Assembly: GCF_021412585.1 (NCBI RefSeq)
Contig: NZ_JAKCMI010000028.1
Coordinates: forward strand, 1 to 64,000
Length of the DNA: 64,000 nucleotides
Source: Halomonas alkalisoli
GTDB taxonomy: Bacteria; Pseudomonadota; Gammaproteobacteria; Pseudomonadales; Halomonadaceae
Reading direction: 5' to 3'
The translations under genes and the position numbers were made by a program. Of this stretch, positions 34,807-44,832 are shown one piece after another. The notes beneath the pieces are model-generated. The model was not told the origin of the DNA, made no database searches, and was given only the letters and a program-made list of their open reading frames with translations. The first letter of the stretch is position 1. Every line of letters begins with the position of its first letter.

Positions 34807-35778
34807 GTGACGCTGGCCTTGATGCGACTGTCACCTTGGCGGCTCGGCCTTCGGGTTGCGCTGGCTTGCCTTGCCCTGCTGTTTGTCCAAGGCCAGCCGC
34901 TTGCGCAGGCGCGTAACGATATTCCCACGGGAACGCTGGGTGCGGTGGGTTCCGATACCCTGGCCGGGCTGATGCTGCGCTGGGGCGAACAGCTCACCCA
35001 CCATTACCCCGGCGTACGCCTGCAACTGCAGGCCAGCGGTTCCGCCAGTGCCCCACCCGCATTGACTGCCGGCACCACCCGGCTGGGCCCCATGTCGCGC
35101 CGCATGACCGGCGAGGAGCGCGAGGCGTTCATGGCGCGTCACGGCTATCCGCCACTTGAGGTCGAGGTGGCCCGCGATGCCCTGGCGGTGGTGGTGCATC
35201 GCCATCATCCACTCGAAGTCCTCCCGCTGGAGGCGCTCGATGCGATCTTCTCGCGTACCCGTCGCTGTGGCGCCGAGCATGCCATTGATCGCTGGGAACA
35301 GCTGGGCCTCGACTTCCCCACTCGGCGCATCGAGCTGCATGGCCGCAACCTGGCATCGGGCAGCTATGGCCTGTTCCGCCAGCGTGCGCTGTGCGGCGGC
35401 CAGTATCGGCACAGGCTGAACGAGCACCCCGGCTCGGCGGCCGTAGTGGCGGCGGTCACCGAAAGCCTCGACGCCATCGGCTATGCCGGCCTCAACCACC
35501 TGACCCCCGGGGTCAAGGCACTGGGCCTGGTGGATGCCGAGGGAGCGCTGCACACCCCGGACACCGAGAGCGTGCAACGCGGTGACTATCCGCTGGGGCG
35601 CTCGCTCTATCTCTACCTCAACCTCCCCCCGGGCGAAGTGTTGCCGGCGCCGGAGCGGGCCATTCTCGACCTGGTGCTTTCCCCGCAGGGGCAGGAGACG
35701 GTAGCGTCCCTGGGCTTCGTGGCCTTGCCAGAAGCAACACTGTCGCGCCAGCGGCATGACCTCGGCCTGGCGCCGTGA
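34807..35778 (+). CDS. pstS: PstS-like phosphate-binding protein, copy 1
   Basis: A 323-residue periplasmic binding protein. A signal peptide is visible (LRVALACLALLFVQGQPLAQA). The phosphate pocket is in VGSDTLAGLMLRW, LQASGSASAPPALTAGTTRLGPMSR and SGSYGLFRQRALCGG. It shares GPMSR, a GYPP motif, IFSxTRRCG and SGxYGxF with copy 2 at 47278, so the two are paralogues, but overall conservation looks moderate. The start is GTG at 34807 with GAAGAA upstream; an ATG at 34822 is an alternative. It is followed by pstC1 after a Pho box, so pstS1 itself may lie on a separate transcript. Confidence 0.88.
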   Translation: MTLALMRLSPWRLGLRVALACLALLFVQGQPLAQARNDIPTGTLGAVGSDTLAGLMLRWGEQLTHHYPGVRLQLQASGSASAPPALTAGTTRLGPMSRRMTGEEREAFMARHGYPPLEVEVARDALAVVVHRHHPLEVLPLEALDAIFSRTRRCGAEHAIDRWEQLGLDFPTRRIELHGRNLASGSYGLFRQRALCGGQYRHRLNEHPGSAAVVAAVTESLDAIGYAGLNHLTPGVKALGLVDAEGALHTPDTESVQRGDYPLGRSLYLYLNLPPGEVLPAPERAILDLVLSPQGQETVASLGFVALPEATLSRQRHDLGLAP

Positions 35779-35780
35779 GC

Positions 35781-35798
35781 TTGTCATCCAATTGTCAT
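35781..35798 (+). promoter_or_regulatory. Pho box upstream of pstC1
   Basis: Two copies of TTGTCAT begin 11 bp apart (35781 and 35792), the pattern of PhoB binding units. TATATT at 35807-35812 is a plausible -10, eight bases downstream. It lies between the pstS1 stop and the pstC1 start. Confidence 0.75.
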
Positions 35799-35821
35799 CA
35801 AGCCGTTATATTCTCCTGCTC

Positions 35822-36955
35822 ATGACCAAGCCCTTTCCCGCTTCTCCTGCACACCGGTCTCCGCGGCGCCATCTGCTCGATCGCCTGGCGACGGGGCTGA
35901 TTGCGGCGGGGGGTATCGGCGTGATCCTGGCGGTGCTGGCCATTGGCGCCTTCCTGGCGATTGAAGTGGTGCCGTCACTATTCAGCGGCGCACTTGGCCA
36001 GGAGCAGATCACCCTGTCGCTGTCGCCGCTGGCCTGGGGGACCTTGAAGGCGGCCTTCTGGGCGCTGGTATTCGCCGTCCCCATGGCGCTGGGGGCGGCC
36101 ATTCATTCCGCCGTGTATATGTCTCCAGGGCTGCGCAGCCGGATCAAGCCCACACTGGAGCTGATGGAAGCCCTGCCCGGGGTGGTCATCGGCTTCGTGG
36201 CGGGCCTGGTGCTGGCCCCCTGGGTGGAGCGCCACCTGGCCGGGGCCTTCGCCCTGCTGCTGGTGATGCCGCTGGGCATCCTGATGGCGGGTGGCGCCTG
36301 GCGATGGCTGAGCCCTGCACTACGCCAGCGACTGCCGCTGGCCTGGGCCGGTCTATGGCTGGTGCCCTGGCTGGCCATGCTGGGGCTGGCTGCGCTGGAA
36401 CTGGTCCCCTGGCTGGAGGCACGGCTCTTCGCCGGTGACCTGCGGGGCTGGCTGGATGCCGAGCTGGGCATCGACTATGCCAGTCGTAACGCCCTTATCG
36501 TCGGCCTGGCCATGGGCTTTGCGGTGATGCCCAGTGTCTACGCCCTGGCGGAAGACGCCCTGTCGGGGGTGCCGAGCAGCCTGGGAGAGGGCGCCCAGGC
36601 CATGGGGGCAACCCGGTGGCAGACCCTGTGGAAGGTGGTGCTGCCGGCGGCGGCGCCTGGCGTTTTCGCCGCCGTGATGATCGGCGCGGGACGAGCCGTG
36701 GGCGAGACCATGATTGTCCTGATGGCCAGCGGTAATACCGCACTGATGAGCCTCAGCCCGCTGGAGGGGATGCGCTCCATGGCGGCGGGCATCGCCATCG
36801 AATTGCCCGAGGCGGTAGCGGGCAGCGATAGCTACCGGCTGCTGATCCTGGCGGCACTGCTGCTGTTCCTGTTCACCTTCCTGGTCAATACCCTGGCCGA
36901 GGTGGTGCGCAGCCGGCTGCGGCGCCGCTATCGTCGGCTGGGAGACCTGTCATGA
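35822..36955 (+). CDS. pstC: Phosphate ABC transporter permease PstC, copy 1
   Basis: A 377-residue inner-membrane permease with six or seven predicted helices. The ABC permease EAA-loop region is PSSLGEGAQAMGATRWQTLWKVVLPAAAPG, and RAVGETMIVLMASGN is the conserved PstC segment. It partners PstA1 to form the phosphate channel. It lacks the long periplasmic insertion found in PstC2. Only the ATG at 35822 fits, yet the -10 of the Pho-box promoter would put transcription start within a few bases of it, giving an almost leaderless message. It overlaps pstA1 by ATGA. Confidence 0.88.
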   Translation: MTKPFPASPAHRSPRRHLLDRLATGLIAAGGIGVILAVLAIGAFLAIEVVPSLFSGALGQEQITLSLSPLAWGTLKAAFWALVFAVPMALGAAIHSAVYMSPGLRSRIKPTLELMEALPGVVIGFVAGLVLAPWVERHLAGAFALLLVMPLGILMAGGAWRWLSPALRQRLPLAWAGLWLVPWLAMLGLAALELVPWLEARLFAGDLRGWLDAELGIDYASRNALIVGLAMGFAVMPSVYALAEDALSGVPSSLGEGAQAMGATRWQTLWKVVLPAAAPGVFAAVMIGAGRAVGETMIVLMASGNTALMSLSPLEGMRSMAAGIAIELPEAVAGSDSYRLLILAALLLFLFTFLVNTLAEVVRSRLRRRYRRLGDLS

Positions 36956-38535
36956 GTCCGGCCGCGTTGACGAGGCGCGCCCGGCTGCCCCGGGGCGAGG
37001 GGGCCTGGGCCTGGCTGGCCGCCGGCAGCGTGGCCCTGTCGCTGCTGCTGCTCGGGGGACTGCTGACGCTGATCGCCGTGCGCGGCCTCGCACACTTCTG
37101 GCCGGCATCAGTGTCGCTGGTGGAACTCGACGATGGCCAGGTGTTCGCGGGCCGTGCGGTGCGCGAACTGCCGCTGCCGGCAGCGGATGGCGCAAGCGGG
37201 GGCCGGGAGCGGCTCTACTTTACCGGCAATCGCGATCTCGACGGCCATGTCTGGCAGTGGGTAGAAGTCGACCGCATCGTCGAAAGCGACCGCCCCCGTG
37301 AGCTTGTGGTCATGGAACGTCTGCGCCATGGTGACTTCATCGGCCGCCTGGTCGACGTGCGACCCGCGGGGCAGACAGGGGCTCGGACAGCCGCAGGCGG
37401 CGAAGCGGCCTGGGCAGCGCTCCAGGCGCGCCTAGCCGCGGTCGATGCGCTGCGTGGCGAGCGCGATGACCTCCAGCACGGCGTGATCCAGCCGCTGGTG
37501 CGCCGGCTCGAGAAGGACCCCGGCGATGGGGCGGCGCAGCGCAGGCTGGCCGAGACCAACGAGCGGGTTCGTGGGCTTCAGGAGAGCATGCGGAGGGATG
37601 TGGTCGTGCTGGAGAGCGCCGATGGCCGGCGACTGCTCCTGACCCTGGACGAGGTGCTCAGGGCCTGGCGGCCCAATGCCATGCCGCTGCCGGAAAAGAT
37701 CGGCGCCTGGTCGCGGGGCGTGTGGCGCTTCCTTTCCGAGGGGCCGCGGGCGGCGAATACCGCCGGCGGCGTATGGCCGGCAATCTTTGGTACCGTGCTG
37801 ATGGTGATGCTGATGTCGCTGCTGGTCACGCCTTTCGGCGTGCTGGCGGCGGTCTACCTCAACGAGGTGGCCCACCAGGGCCGACTGACGAACTGGGTAC
37901 GCATCGCGGTACGCAACCTGGCCGGCGTGCCCTCCATCGTCTATGGCGTGTTTGGCCTCGGGGTCTTCGTCTACGGGATTGGCGGCTCTCTCGATGAGTG
38001 GTTCTTCAGCGATGAGCTGCCGTCGCCCACCTTCGGCACCGGGGGCCTGCTGTGGGCCTCGCTGACCCTGGCGCTGCTGACCCTGCCGGTGGTGATCGTG
38101 GCCACCGAAGAGGGGCTGGTGCGGATTCCCGACCACCAGCGGGAAGGCGCGCTGGCGCTGGGAGCCACGCGTCTTGAGATGCTGACCCGGGTGGTGCTGC
38201 CCATGGCCGTACCCGCCATGCTGACCGGCGTGATCCTGGCCGTCGCCCGTGCCGCCGGCGAAGTGGCGCCACTGATGCTGGTGGGTGTCGCCAAGCTGGC
38301 GCCACAGGTGCCGGTGGACGGCGAATTCCCCTTCCTGCATCTTGATCGCAAGTTCATGCACCTGGGCTATCACGTCTACGATACCGCGTTCCATGGCGAC
38401 GATATCCAGGCGGCCATGCCGGTGGTCTATGCCACCGCGCTGCTGCTGGTTCTGGTGGTGGTGGTGCTTAACCTGACTGCAATATTTCTGCGCCATTATT
38501 TCAGGGCGCGTCACGGTGCGCTGTCGCGCCACTGA
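36952..38535 (+). CDS. pstA: Phosphate ABC transporter permease PstA, copy 1, with periplasmic insertion
   Basis: A 527-residue permease, much longer than the 296 of E. coli PstA. A first helix (AWLAAGSVALSLLLLGGLLTL) is followed by an insertion of about 200 residues (residues 50-265) with a predicted coiled coil near ALQARLAAVDALRGERDD. Then come the usual helices with TVLMVMLMSLLVTPFGVLAAVYL, NLAGVPSIVYGVFGLGVFV and the EAA loop REGALALGATRLEMLTRVVLPMAVPAML. The insertion is expected in the periplasm. The ATG overlaps the pstC1 stop (ATGA). Confidence 0.9.
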   Translation: MSPAALTRRARLPRGEGAWAWLAAGSVALSLLLLGGLLTLIAVRGLAHFWPASVSLVELDDGQVFAGRAVRELPLPAADGASGGRERLYFTGNRDLDGHVWQWVEVDRIVESDRPRELVVMERLRHGDFIGRLVDVRPAGQTGARTAAGGEAAWAALQARLAAVDALRGERDDLQHGVIQPLVRRLEKDPGDGAAQRRLAETNERVRGLQESMRRDVVVLESADGRRLLLTLDEVLRAWRPNAMPLPEKIGAWSRGVWRFLSEGPRAANTAGGVWPAIFGTVLMVMLMSLLVTPFGVLAAVYLNEVAHQGRLTNWVRIAVRNLAGVPSIVYGVFGLGVFVYGIGGSLDEWFFSDELPSPTFGTGGLLWASLTLALLTLPVVIVATEEGLVRIPDHQREGALALGATRLEMLTRVVLPMAVPAMLTGVILAVARAAGEVAPLMLVGVAKLAPQVPVDGEFPFLHLDRKFMHLGYHVYDTAFHGDDIQAAMPVVYATALLLVLVVVVLNLTAIFLRHYFRARHGALSRH

Positions 38536-38554
38536 CCGAGGATAGAGCCAAGCG

Positions 38555-39412
38555 ATGCCCGAACTGCCGCTCTCACAGCCAAGCCAGCGATCGGATGCCA
38601 GTCGTCTGGAATCGGGTCGCCCCAACTCAGCGGGGCCGATCATCGATTTCGCCCCCGATGTCAGCTGTCTCGATGTCGAGGGGTTGAGCCTGGCCTACGG
38701 CGGCAAGCCGGCGCTTCGCGACCTGACCCTGCGGGTGCCGCGGCACCGGGTCACGGCCTTCATCGGGCCCTCCGGCTGCGGCAAGTCGACCCTGCTGCGG
38801 GCCCTGAACCGGCTCCACGACCTCAACGAGGCGGTGAGTCGGCAGGGCAGCATCCGCCTGGAGGGACAGGAGATCCATGCGCCCGAGGTGGCGGTGGACG
38901 AGCTGCGGCGCCGGGTGGGGATGGTGTTCCAGGCACCCAACCCGTTTCCCATGTCGATCTACGAGAACGTGGCTTTCGGACTCCGGCTGCAGGGCGGCCT
39001 GACGCGGCGCCGGATGAACGACATCGTCGAGTGGGCGCTGGAGGCGGCGGCGCTGTGGGATGAGGTGAAGGATCGCCTGCGTGCCTCGGCCTGGTCGCTC
39101 TCCATCGGCCAGCAGCAGCGCCTGGTGATCGCCAGGACCCTGGCCGTTCGCCCCGAGGTTCTGCTGCTCGACGAGCCGGCCTCGGCGCTGGACCCGATCT
39201 CGACGCTGAAGATCGAGGAGCTGATTCGCAGCCTGAAGTCGCAGCTGACCCTGGTGCTGGTCACCCACAACATGCAGCAGGCGGCGCGGGTTTCGGACTA
39301 TACCGCCTTCCTCCACGACGGCGAACTGGTGGAGTACGCCCCCACGGCCAGTCTGTTCACCAACCCGCGCCTGGCGCGCACCGAAAACTACATCACCGGC
39401 CGTATGGCCTGA
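38555..39412 (+). CDS. pstB: Phosphate ABC transporter ATPase PstB, copy 1
   Basis: A 285-residue ATPase. After about 40 non-conserved residues, Walker A is [16 protein letters not shown], the Q-loop is in [27 protein letters not shown], and Walker B is [23 protein letters not shown], all PstB-typical. The ABC signature reads LSIGQQQR rather than the usual LSGGQQQR (second Gly of the motif replaced by Ile), a change expected to weaken ATP hydrolysis. It is fused in order to the pstC1-pstA1 operon; phoU follows after 25 bases. Confidence 0.9.
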   Translation: MPELPLSQPSQRSDASRLESGRPNSAGPIIDFAPDVSCLDVEGLSLAYGGKPALRDLTLRVPRHRVTAFIGPSGCGKSTLLRALNRLHDLNEAVSRQGSIRLEGQEIHAPEVAVDELRRRVGMVFQAPNPFPMSIYENVAFGLRLQGGLTRRRMNDIVEWALEAAALWDEVKDRLRASAWSLSIGQQQRLVIARTLAVRPEVLLLDEPASALDPISTLKIEELIRSLKSQLTLVLVTHNMQQAARVSDYTAFLHDGELVEYAPTASLFTNPRLARTENYITGRMA

Positions 39413-39437
39413 CCTCGACGCTCATCAGGAGAGTCAC

Positions 39438-40166
39438 ATGGACATTACCAGCGACACCCATAGCCAGCATATCTCCCGGCAGTTCAATCAGGAGCTGGAG
39501 GAGCTCAAGACCCACCTGATGACCATGGGGGGGTTGGTCGAGAACCAGGTCCTGGAGGCGGTCAGGGCCCTGCTCGAGGGCGACAGCCGGCTGGCCGAGA
39601 AGGTCCGCGACAGAGATCGCCAGGTCAACGACATGCAGCTCAAGATCGACGACGAGTGTACCCGGGTGCTGGCGCGCCGGCAGCCGGCGGCGTCGGACCT
39701 GCGCCTGGTACTGGCGGTGATCCGTGCCACGGCGGACCTGGAGCGGATCGGCGACGAAGCGAGCAAGATCGCCCGCAACGCCCTGAGCCTGATCGAAAGC
39801 GGCACCACCGTGCGCGGACTGGTGGAAGTTCGCCACATCAGCGAGCACGTGCGCAAGATGCTACGCGATGCGCTGACCGCCTTCGCCCGTTTCGATACCG
39901 AGCTGGCGCTGCAGGTGGTGCGGGAGGACGAGGCGGTGGACGACGAATACGGCAGCGCCATGCGCTCGCTGATGACCTTCATGATGGAGGACAACCGCGC
40001 CATCGGTCCGGTGCTAAGCGTGATGTGGATACTGCGTGCCCTGGAGCGGGTCGGTGATCATGCCGACAACCTGGCGGAGTACGTCATCTACCTGGTCAAG
40101 GGGCTGGATATTCGTCACATGGACCCGGATCAGATCGATGAGGATGCGCTCAAGCGTCGTGGTTGA
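39438..40166 (+). CDS. phoU: Phosphate signalling regulator PhoU
   Basis: A 242-residue helical protein built of two three-helix bundles, matching E. coli PhoU (241). The repeated metal-binding motifs E/DxxxD are in ATADLERIGDEASKIARNA and RALERVGDHADNLAEYVIYL. PhoU links the Pst transporter to PhoR: in phosphate excess it holds PhoR in the phosphatase state. AGGAGAG lies before the ATG. It is the last gene of the pstC1 operon. The 3' end overlaps the convergent phoR by 17 bases. Confidence 0.95.
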   Translation: MDITSDTHSQHISRQFNQELEELKTHLMTMGGLVENQVLEAVRALLEGDSRLAEKVRDRDRQVNDMQLKIDDECTRVLARRQPAASDLRLVLAVIRATADLERIGDEASKIARNALSLIESGTTVRGLVEVRHISEHVRKMLRDALTAFARFDTELALQVVREDEAVDDEYGSAMRSLMTFMMEDNRAIGPVLSVMWILRALERVGDHADNLAEYVIYLVKGLDIRHMDPDQIDEDALKRRG

Positions 40167-41457
40167 GGCGCCGTGAGACCAGCCGCCCTTCGGGAAAGAT
40201 GCAGCGGAACAGCGCCCCCTGGCCGGGGCGCGTATCGATCTCCAGGTTGGCGTCGTGGCGCAGCAGCACATGCTTGACGATGGCCAGCCCCAGGCCGGTG
40301 CCGCCGGTGGCAGTGCTTCTACCCTTGTCGACCCGGTAGAAGCGCTCGGTGAGCCGGGGCACATGCTCCGGGTCGATGCCGTCGCCGTTGTCTTCTACCT
40401 CGATACAGGCACCTGGGCCGCACGCCTTCCAGCGCAGGACGATATGGCTGCCTGCCGGGGTGTAGCGCACGGCGTTGTAGGCCAGGTTCGATACCGCACT
40501 GCGTATCTCCTGTTCGCTGCCGAGCAGCGGCCGCTGCTCGTCGATTTCCACCGAGATCTGCTGCTGGCCGTTGGCGAGCGCTGCGGCATCGTGGCGGACG
40601 CTCTCGAGCAGCTCGCTCATGTCCAGCGGCGCGTGGTCGTCACCGCTCTGCTCGAGCTCCAGACGTGACAGCAGCAGCAGGTCGTTGACCAGGCTCTGCA
40701 TGCGCGTGGTCTGCCCCTGCATCTGGGCGAGGCTGCGGGCGAGGCGGGGTGGCAGCTGGTCGGCGTTGTCGGCGTAGGTCTCGAGATAGCCGGCCAGCAC
40801 GGTCAGCGGGGTCCTCAGTTCGTGAGAGACGTTGGCGACGAAGTCGCGCCGCATCTGCTCCAGGCGATGCAGGCGCGTGATGTCCCGCGCCATCAACAGG
40901 CGCTCGTCGTCACCGTAGAGGGTGATCTGGATCTGCAGGACCATCCGCTCGTCGATGGGCGAGGGCAGCGTCAGGGGGTCACGGTAGTCGCGGGCATTGA
41001 AGTAGGCGACGAAGCGCGGATCGCGCACCAGGTTGGTGATGTGCTGGCCGCGATCCTGGTGGGTGCGCAGGCCCAGCATGCGGTCGGCGGCGCCGTTCCA
41101 CCACTCCAGGTCGCCATGCTGGTCGAGCATCACCACGCTGTCGCGCATGGCTTCGGAGGACTCCTGGATGCGCTTGAGCGTGGTGCGAAGCCGTTCCTGG
41201 GTATGGCGCTGGCCTTTCTGATAGCGGTAGAGCCGATCGAACAGCTCCCCCCACAGGCCATTGGCGGCGGGTGGCTCGGCCTGGGGGTTGCGGGTGAGCC
41301 AGCGGTGAAGGGCGCGAAGCCGGCGCAGGTGGCGGTAGAGGTAGACGCCCATGCCGGCGGCAAGGCCGAGCCCGAAGGCCGAGAAGAACCAGCCGATCAG
41401 GCCGCCGGCCCCGGCCATCAGCCCTAGCCGCCAGATTTCATGGCTCCATAGGCGCAT
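40150..41457 (-). CDS. phoR: Phosphate regulon sensor histidine kinase PhoR
   Basis: A 435-residue kinase (E. coli PhoR 431). Two N-terminal helices (about 8-40) anchor it; a short linker is followed by a PAS domain (about 95-195, with MRDSVVMLDQHGDLEWWNGAAD). The H box is H212 in FVANVSHELRTPLTVL, and the ATPase domain has NLAYNAVRYTP, VEDNGDGI and GGTGLGLAIVKHVL. It phosphorylates PhoB when phosphate is scarce. The ATG at 41457 is one base after the phoB stop. A longer frame to 41493 would overlap phoB and is rejected. Confidence 0.95.
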   Translation of the reverse strand: MRLWSHEIWRLGLMAGAGGLIGWFFSAFGLGLAAGMGVYLYRHLRRLRALHRWLTRNPQAEPPAANGLWGELFDRLYRYQKGQRHTQERLRTTLKRIQESSEAMRDSVVMLDQHGDLEWWNGAADRMLGLRTHQDRGQHITNLVRDPRFVAYFNARDYRDPLTLPSPIDERMVLQIQITLYGDDERLLMARDITRLHRLEQMRRDFVANVSHELRTPLTVLAGYLETYADNADQLPPRLARSLAQMQGQTTRMQSLVNDLLLLSRLELEQSGDDHAPLDMSELLESVRHDAAALANGQQQISVEIDEQRPLLGSEQEIRSAVSNLAYNAVRYTPAGSHIVLRWKACGPGACIEVEDNGDGIDPEHVPRLTERFYRVDKGRSTATGGTGLGLAIVKHVLLRHDANLEIDTRPGQGALFRCIFPEGRLVSRRLNHDA

Positions 41458-41458
41458 G

Positions 41459-42148
<690 letters not shown>

Positions 42149-42198
42149 TCGGGGCCTCTAGCTCAGTAGCGGGTCGATGACGATAACAGCACGATATC

Positions 42199-42216
42199 AT
42201 GTCATTCCGATGACAG
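42199..42216. promoter_or_regulatory. Candidate inverted Pho half-sites before phoB
   Basis: ATGTCAT-N4-ATGACAG: one ATGTCAT on the plus strand and one CTGTCAT on the minus strand, face to face instead of as direct repeats. The site lies 51 bases from the phoB start. Autoregulation by PhoB is common, but the inverted layout makes binding uncertain. Confidence 0.35.
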
Positions 42217-42266
42217 CGCTATCGCACCCGGCGACCCGGTGGAAGTGACGACGGTGGGTGCCGGCA

Positions 42267-43082
42267 TCATCCATAGCGTCCGGTGATGTAATCCTCGGTC
42301 TGCTTCTTCTCCGGCTCGGTGAAGATGGTGTTGGTCTCACCGAACTCGACCAGGTCGCCGAGGTACATGAAGGCGGTGTAGTCGGAGACCCTCGCCGCCT
42401 GCTGCATGTTGTGGGTGACGATGAGGATGGTGTACTGCTCCTTGAGCTCGTGGATCAGCTCCTCGATCTTCAGCGTCGAGATCGGGTCCAGCGCCGAGGC
42501 CGGTTCGTCGAGCAGGATCACCTCCGGCTCGATGGCGATGGCCCGGGCGATCACCAGGCGCTGCTGCTGGCCGCCGGAGAGTCCGAAGGCGTTGTCGCCG
42601 AGCCGGTCCTTGACCTCGTCCCACAGCGCCGCACCGCGCAGCGAGCGCTCCACCACCTCATCGAGCACCGACTTGTTGTTGACGCCCTGCAGGCGCAGGC
42701 CGTAGGCGACGTTCTCGTAGATCGATTTGGGAAAGGGATTGGGCTTCTGGAACACCATGCCCACCTTGCGGCGCAGCTCGGCGACATCCACGCCGCGGGC
42801 GTAGATATTCTCGCCGTCGAGCAGGATCTCGCCCTCGATGCGGCAGATATCGACCAGGTCGTTCATGCGGTTGAAGCAGCGCAGCAGGGTCGACTTGCCG
42901 CAGCCCGAGGGGCCGATAAAGGCGGTCACCTTGTTGGCCGGGATATTAAGGTCGATGCCCTTGAGCGCCTGATCCTTACCGTAGAACAGGTTGAGGTCGC
43001 GCACCTTGAAGGTGGTCTTGCCCATGCCGAGCATGGCGTCACGATGGCTGGCGGTGGTCATGGCTGACGTCATGGTAGTCAT
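42267..43082 (-). CDS. pstB: Phosphate ABC transporter ATPase PstB, copy 2
   Basis: A 271-residue PstB with fully canonical motifs: Walker [42 protein letters not shown], signature [16 protein letters not shown], and [22 protein letters not shown]. It differs from copy 1 in having the intact LSGGQ signature. AGAGGTGAG precedes the first ATG. It is the last gene of the minus-strand set pstC2-pstA2-pstB2; its tail lies 118 bases from the phoB start codon. Confidence 0.95.
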   Translation of the reverse strand: MTTMTSAMTTASHRDAMLGMGKTTFKVRDLNLFYGKDQALKGIDLNIPANKVTAFIGPSGCGKSTLLRCFNRMNDLVDICRIEGEILLDGENIYARGVDVAELRRKVGMVFQKPNPFPKSIYENVAYGLRLQGVNNKSVLDEVVERSLRGAALWDEVKDRLGDNAFGLSGGQQQRLVIARAIAIEPEVILLDEPASALDPISTLKIEELIHELKEQYTILIVTHNMQQAARVSDYTAFMYLGDLVEFGETNTIFTEPEKKQTEDYITGRYG

Positions 43083-43142
43083 CTCTCACCTCTTGGGTGT
43101 TGTGGCAACGGCCCAGGCCGCCGCCATGCAGTCGGGTTGGCG

Positions 43143-44819
43143 TCAATCGGACGCGGCGCGGTAGCGTTCGCGCAGTCGGTTGCGCACGCTGATTGCCGTC
43201 ATGTTGAGCACGATGATCAGGATCACCAGTATCAATGCCGTGGCATAGACCAGCGGCCGCGCGGCCTCGACGTTGGGGCTCTGGAAGCCGACATCGTAGA
43301 TGTGAAAGCCCAGGTGCATGATCTGGCGGTCCAGGTGCACGAATGGGAAAGTCCCGTCCACCGGCAGCGTCGGCGCCAGCTTGACGACGCCCACCAGCAT
43401 CAGCGGCGCCACCTCGCCCGCCGCCCGGGCAATGGCCAGGATCATGCCGGTCATCATCGCCGGGGTGGCCAGCGGCACCACCACCTTCCACAGCGTCTCG
43501 GACTTGGTGGCACCCAGGGCCAGGCTGCCCTGGCGCACCGAGGAGGGAATCCGCGCCAGGCCCTCCTCGGTGGAGACGATCACCACCGGCAGGGTCAGCA
43601 GCGCCAGGGTCAGCGAGGCCCAGATCAGCGCCGGTGAGCCGAAGGTGGGCGAGGGCAGGCGGTCGGAATAGAACAGCTCATCGAGGGAGCCGCCCAGGGT
43701 GTAGACGAAGAAACCCAGGCCGAACACGCCATAGACGATCGACGGTACCCCGGCGAGGTTGTAGACCGAGATCCGGATCAACTTGAGCAGCGGCCCCTGC
43801 TTCGCATACTCGCGCAAGTAAATGGCTGCCAGTACGCCGAAGGGACTGACGATCAGCGACATCAGCAGTACCATGGTCACGGTGCCGAAGATCGCGGGGA
43901 AGATGCCGCCCTCGGTATTCGCTTCGCGCGGTTCGCCGCTGACGAAATGCCAGAAGCGGTACATATATTCCCGAAGTTTGCTGGCCAGCGACATGTCATT
44001 GTTCTTGGTGGCGCGCACGATATCGCCTACCGATATCTCGACTTCCTCGCCGCCTGCGATCATTGCCACCAAGGTGTCTCGGCGGTTGGCGGCATGCAGC
44101 TCATCGAGTTCGGCACGCAATACCCGGAACTCCGATTCCAGCACCTCACGCTCGGCATGCATGGCATCCAGGCGATCGGCGAGCACCGCTTCATCGATAT
44201 CGGGGTCGCGCTGCAGGCCACGCTCCTGAAGTCGTAGCTCCTCCATGCGCTCGCTGATGATACCGACATCGCGGCGCTCGATACGGCGGATCTCGCGGAA
44301 CAGTGCATTACTGCGCGCCACCCGCTCCTGCAGGGCATCCCACAGACCGTCGCCCTCTGCCACCACCTCGCCATCCTCGAGCAAGCGCCTCGGGAAGCCG
44401 TAGAAATCGCCCCATTCACGGCGCTCGAGCATTATGACATCCGGGGGGGCCATCCACTCGGTCATCTGGATCTCGGGGTACCAGGCAAAATCGCGACCGG
44501 TGACGTCGCGGTTGCCCTGCTTGATCAGGTGACGAGTGACCAGTTCGTCCTCGCCTAGATCAGGCGGCACGGCGATGCCGGCATCCCGCGCCACCTGGAC
44601 CGGAATGGTTTGGGAGCGCACATGTTGACCGACGACCTGCTGGCCCTGGCCGATGCTGTCGTTGCCGACGCGAAACTCGACGATCTCGGCCGGCCAGAAG
44701 TGGCTGAACCCGCGCACCGCGATCAGCCCCAGCAGCCCCAGGACCATGACCATGCACAGGGCCACGGCTCCACCGTTCAGCCAGATCCAGGGCGCACCGC
44801 TCTTGAACCACTGTTTCAT
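43143..44819 (-). CDS. pstA: Phosphate ABC transporter permease PstA, copy 2, with coiled-coil insertion
   Basis: A 558-residue permease. One N-terminal helix (LNGGAVALCMVMVLGLLGLIAV) is followed by about 230 extra residues that include a long coiled coil (about 165-260, for example ALFREIRRIERRDVGIISERM). The transport core then starts at TVTMVLLMSLIVSPFGVLAAIYLREYA and holds NLAGVPSIVYGVFGLGFFV and RQGSLALGATKSETLWKVVVPLATPAMM. This is the same organisation as PstA1. The second of two ATGs (44819) is six bases from GGAG and is preferred. The gene begins 13 bases after the pstC2 stop. Confidence 0.9.
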   Translation of the reverse strand: MKQWFKSGAPWIWLNGGAVALCMVMVLGLLGLIAVRGFSHFWPAEIVEFRVGNDSIGQGQQVVGQHVRSQTIPVQVARDAGIAVPPDLGEDELVTRHLIKQGNRDVTGRDFAWYPEIQMTEWMAPPDVIMLERREWGDFYGFPRRLLEDGEVVAEGDGLWDALQERVARSNALFREIRRIERRDVGIISERMEELRLQERGLQRDPDIDEAVLADRLDAMHAEREVLESEFRVLRAELDELHAANRRDTLVAMIAGGEEVEISVGDIVRATKNNDMSLASKLREYMYRFWHFVSGEPREANTEGGIFPAIFGTVTMVLLMSLIVSPFGVLAAIYLREYAKQGPLLKLIRISVYNLAGVPSIVYGVFGLGFFVYTLGGSLDELFYSDRLPSPTFGSPALIWASLTLALLTLPVVIVSTEEGLARIPSSVRQGSLALGATKSETLWKVVVPLATPAMMTGMILAIARAAGEVAPLMLVGVVKLAPTLPVDGTFPFVHLDRQIMHLGFHIYDVGFQSPNVEAARPLVYATALILVILIIVLNMTAISVRNRLRERYRAASD

Positions 44820-44832
44820 CTTCATCTCCGGG

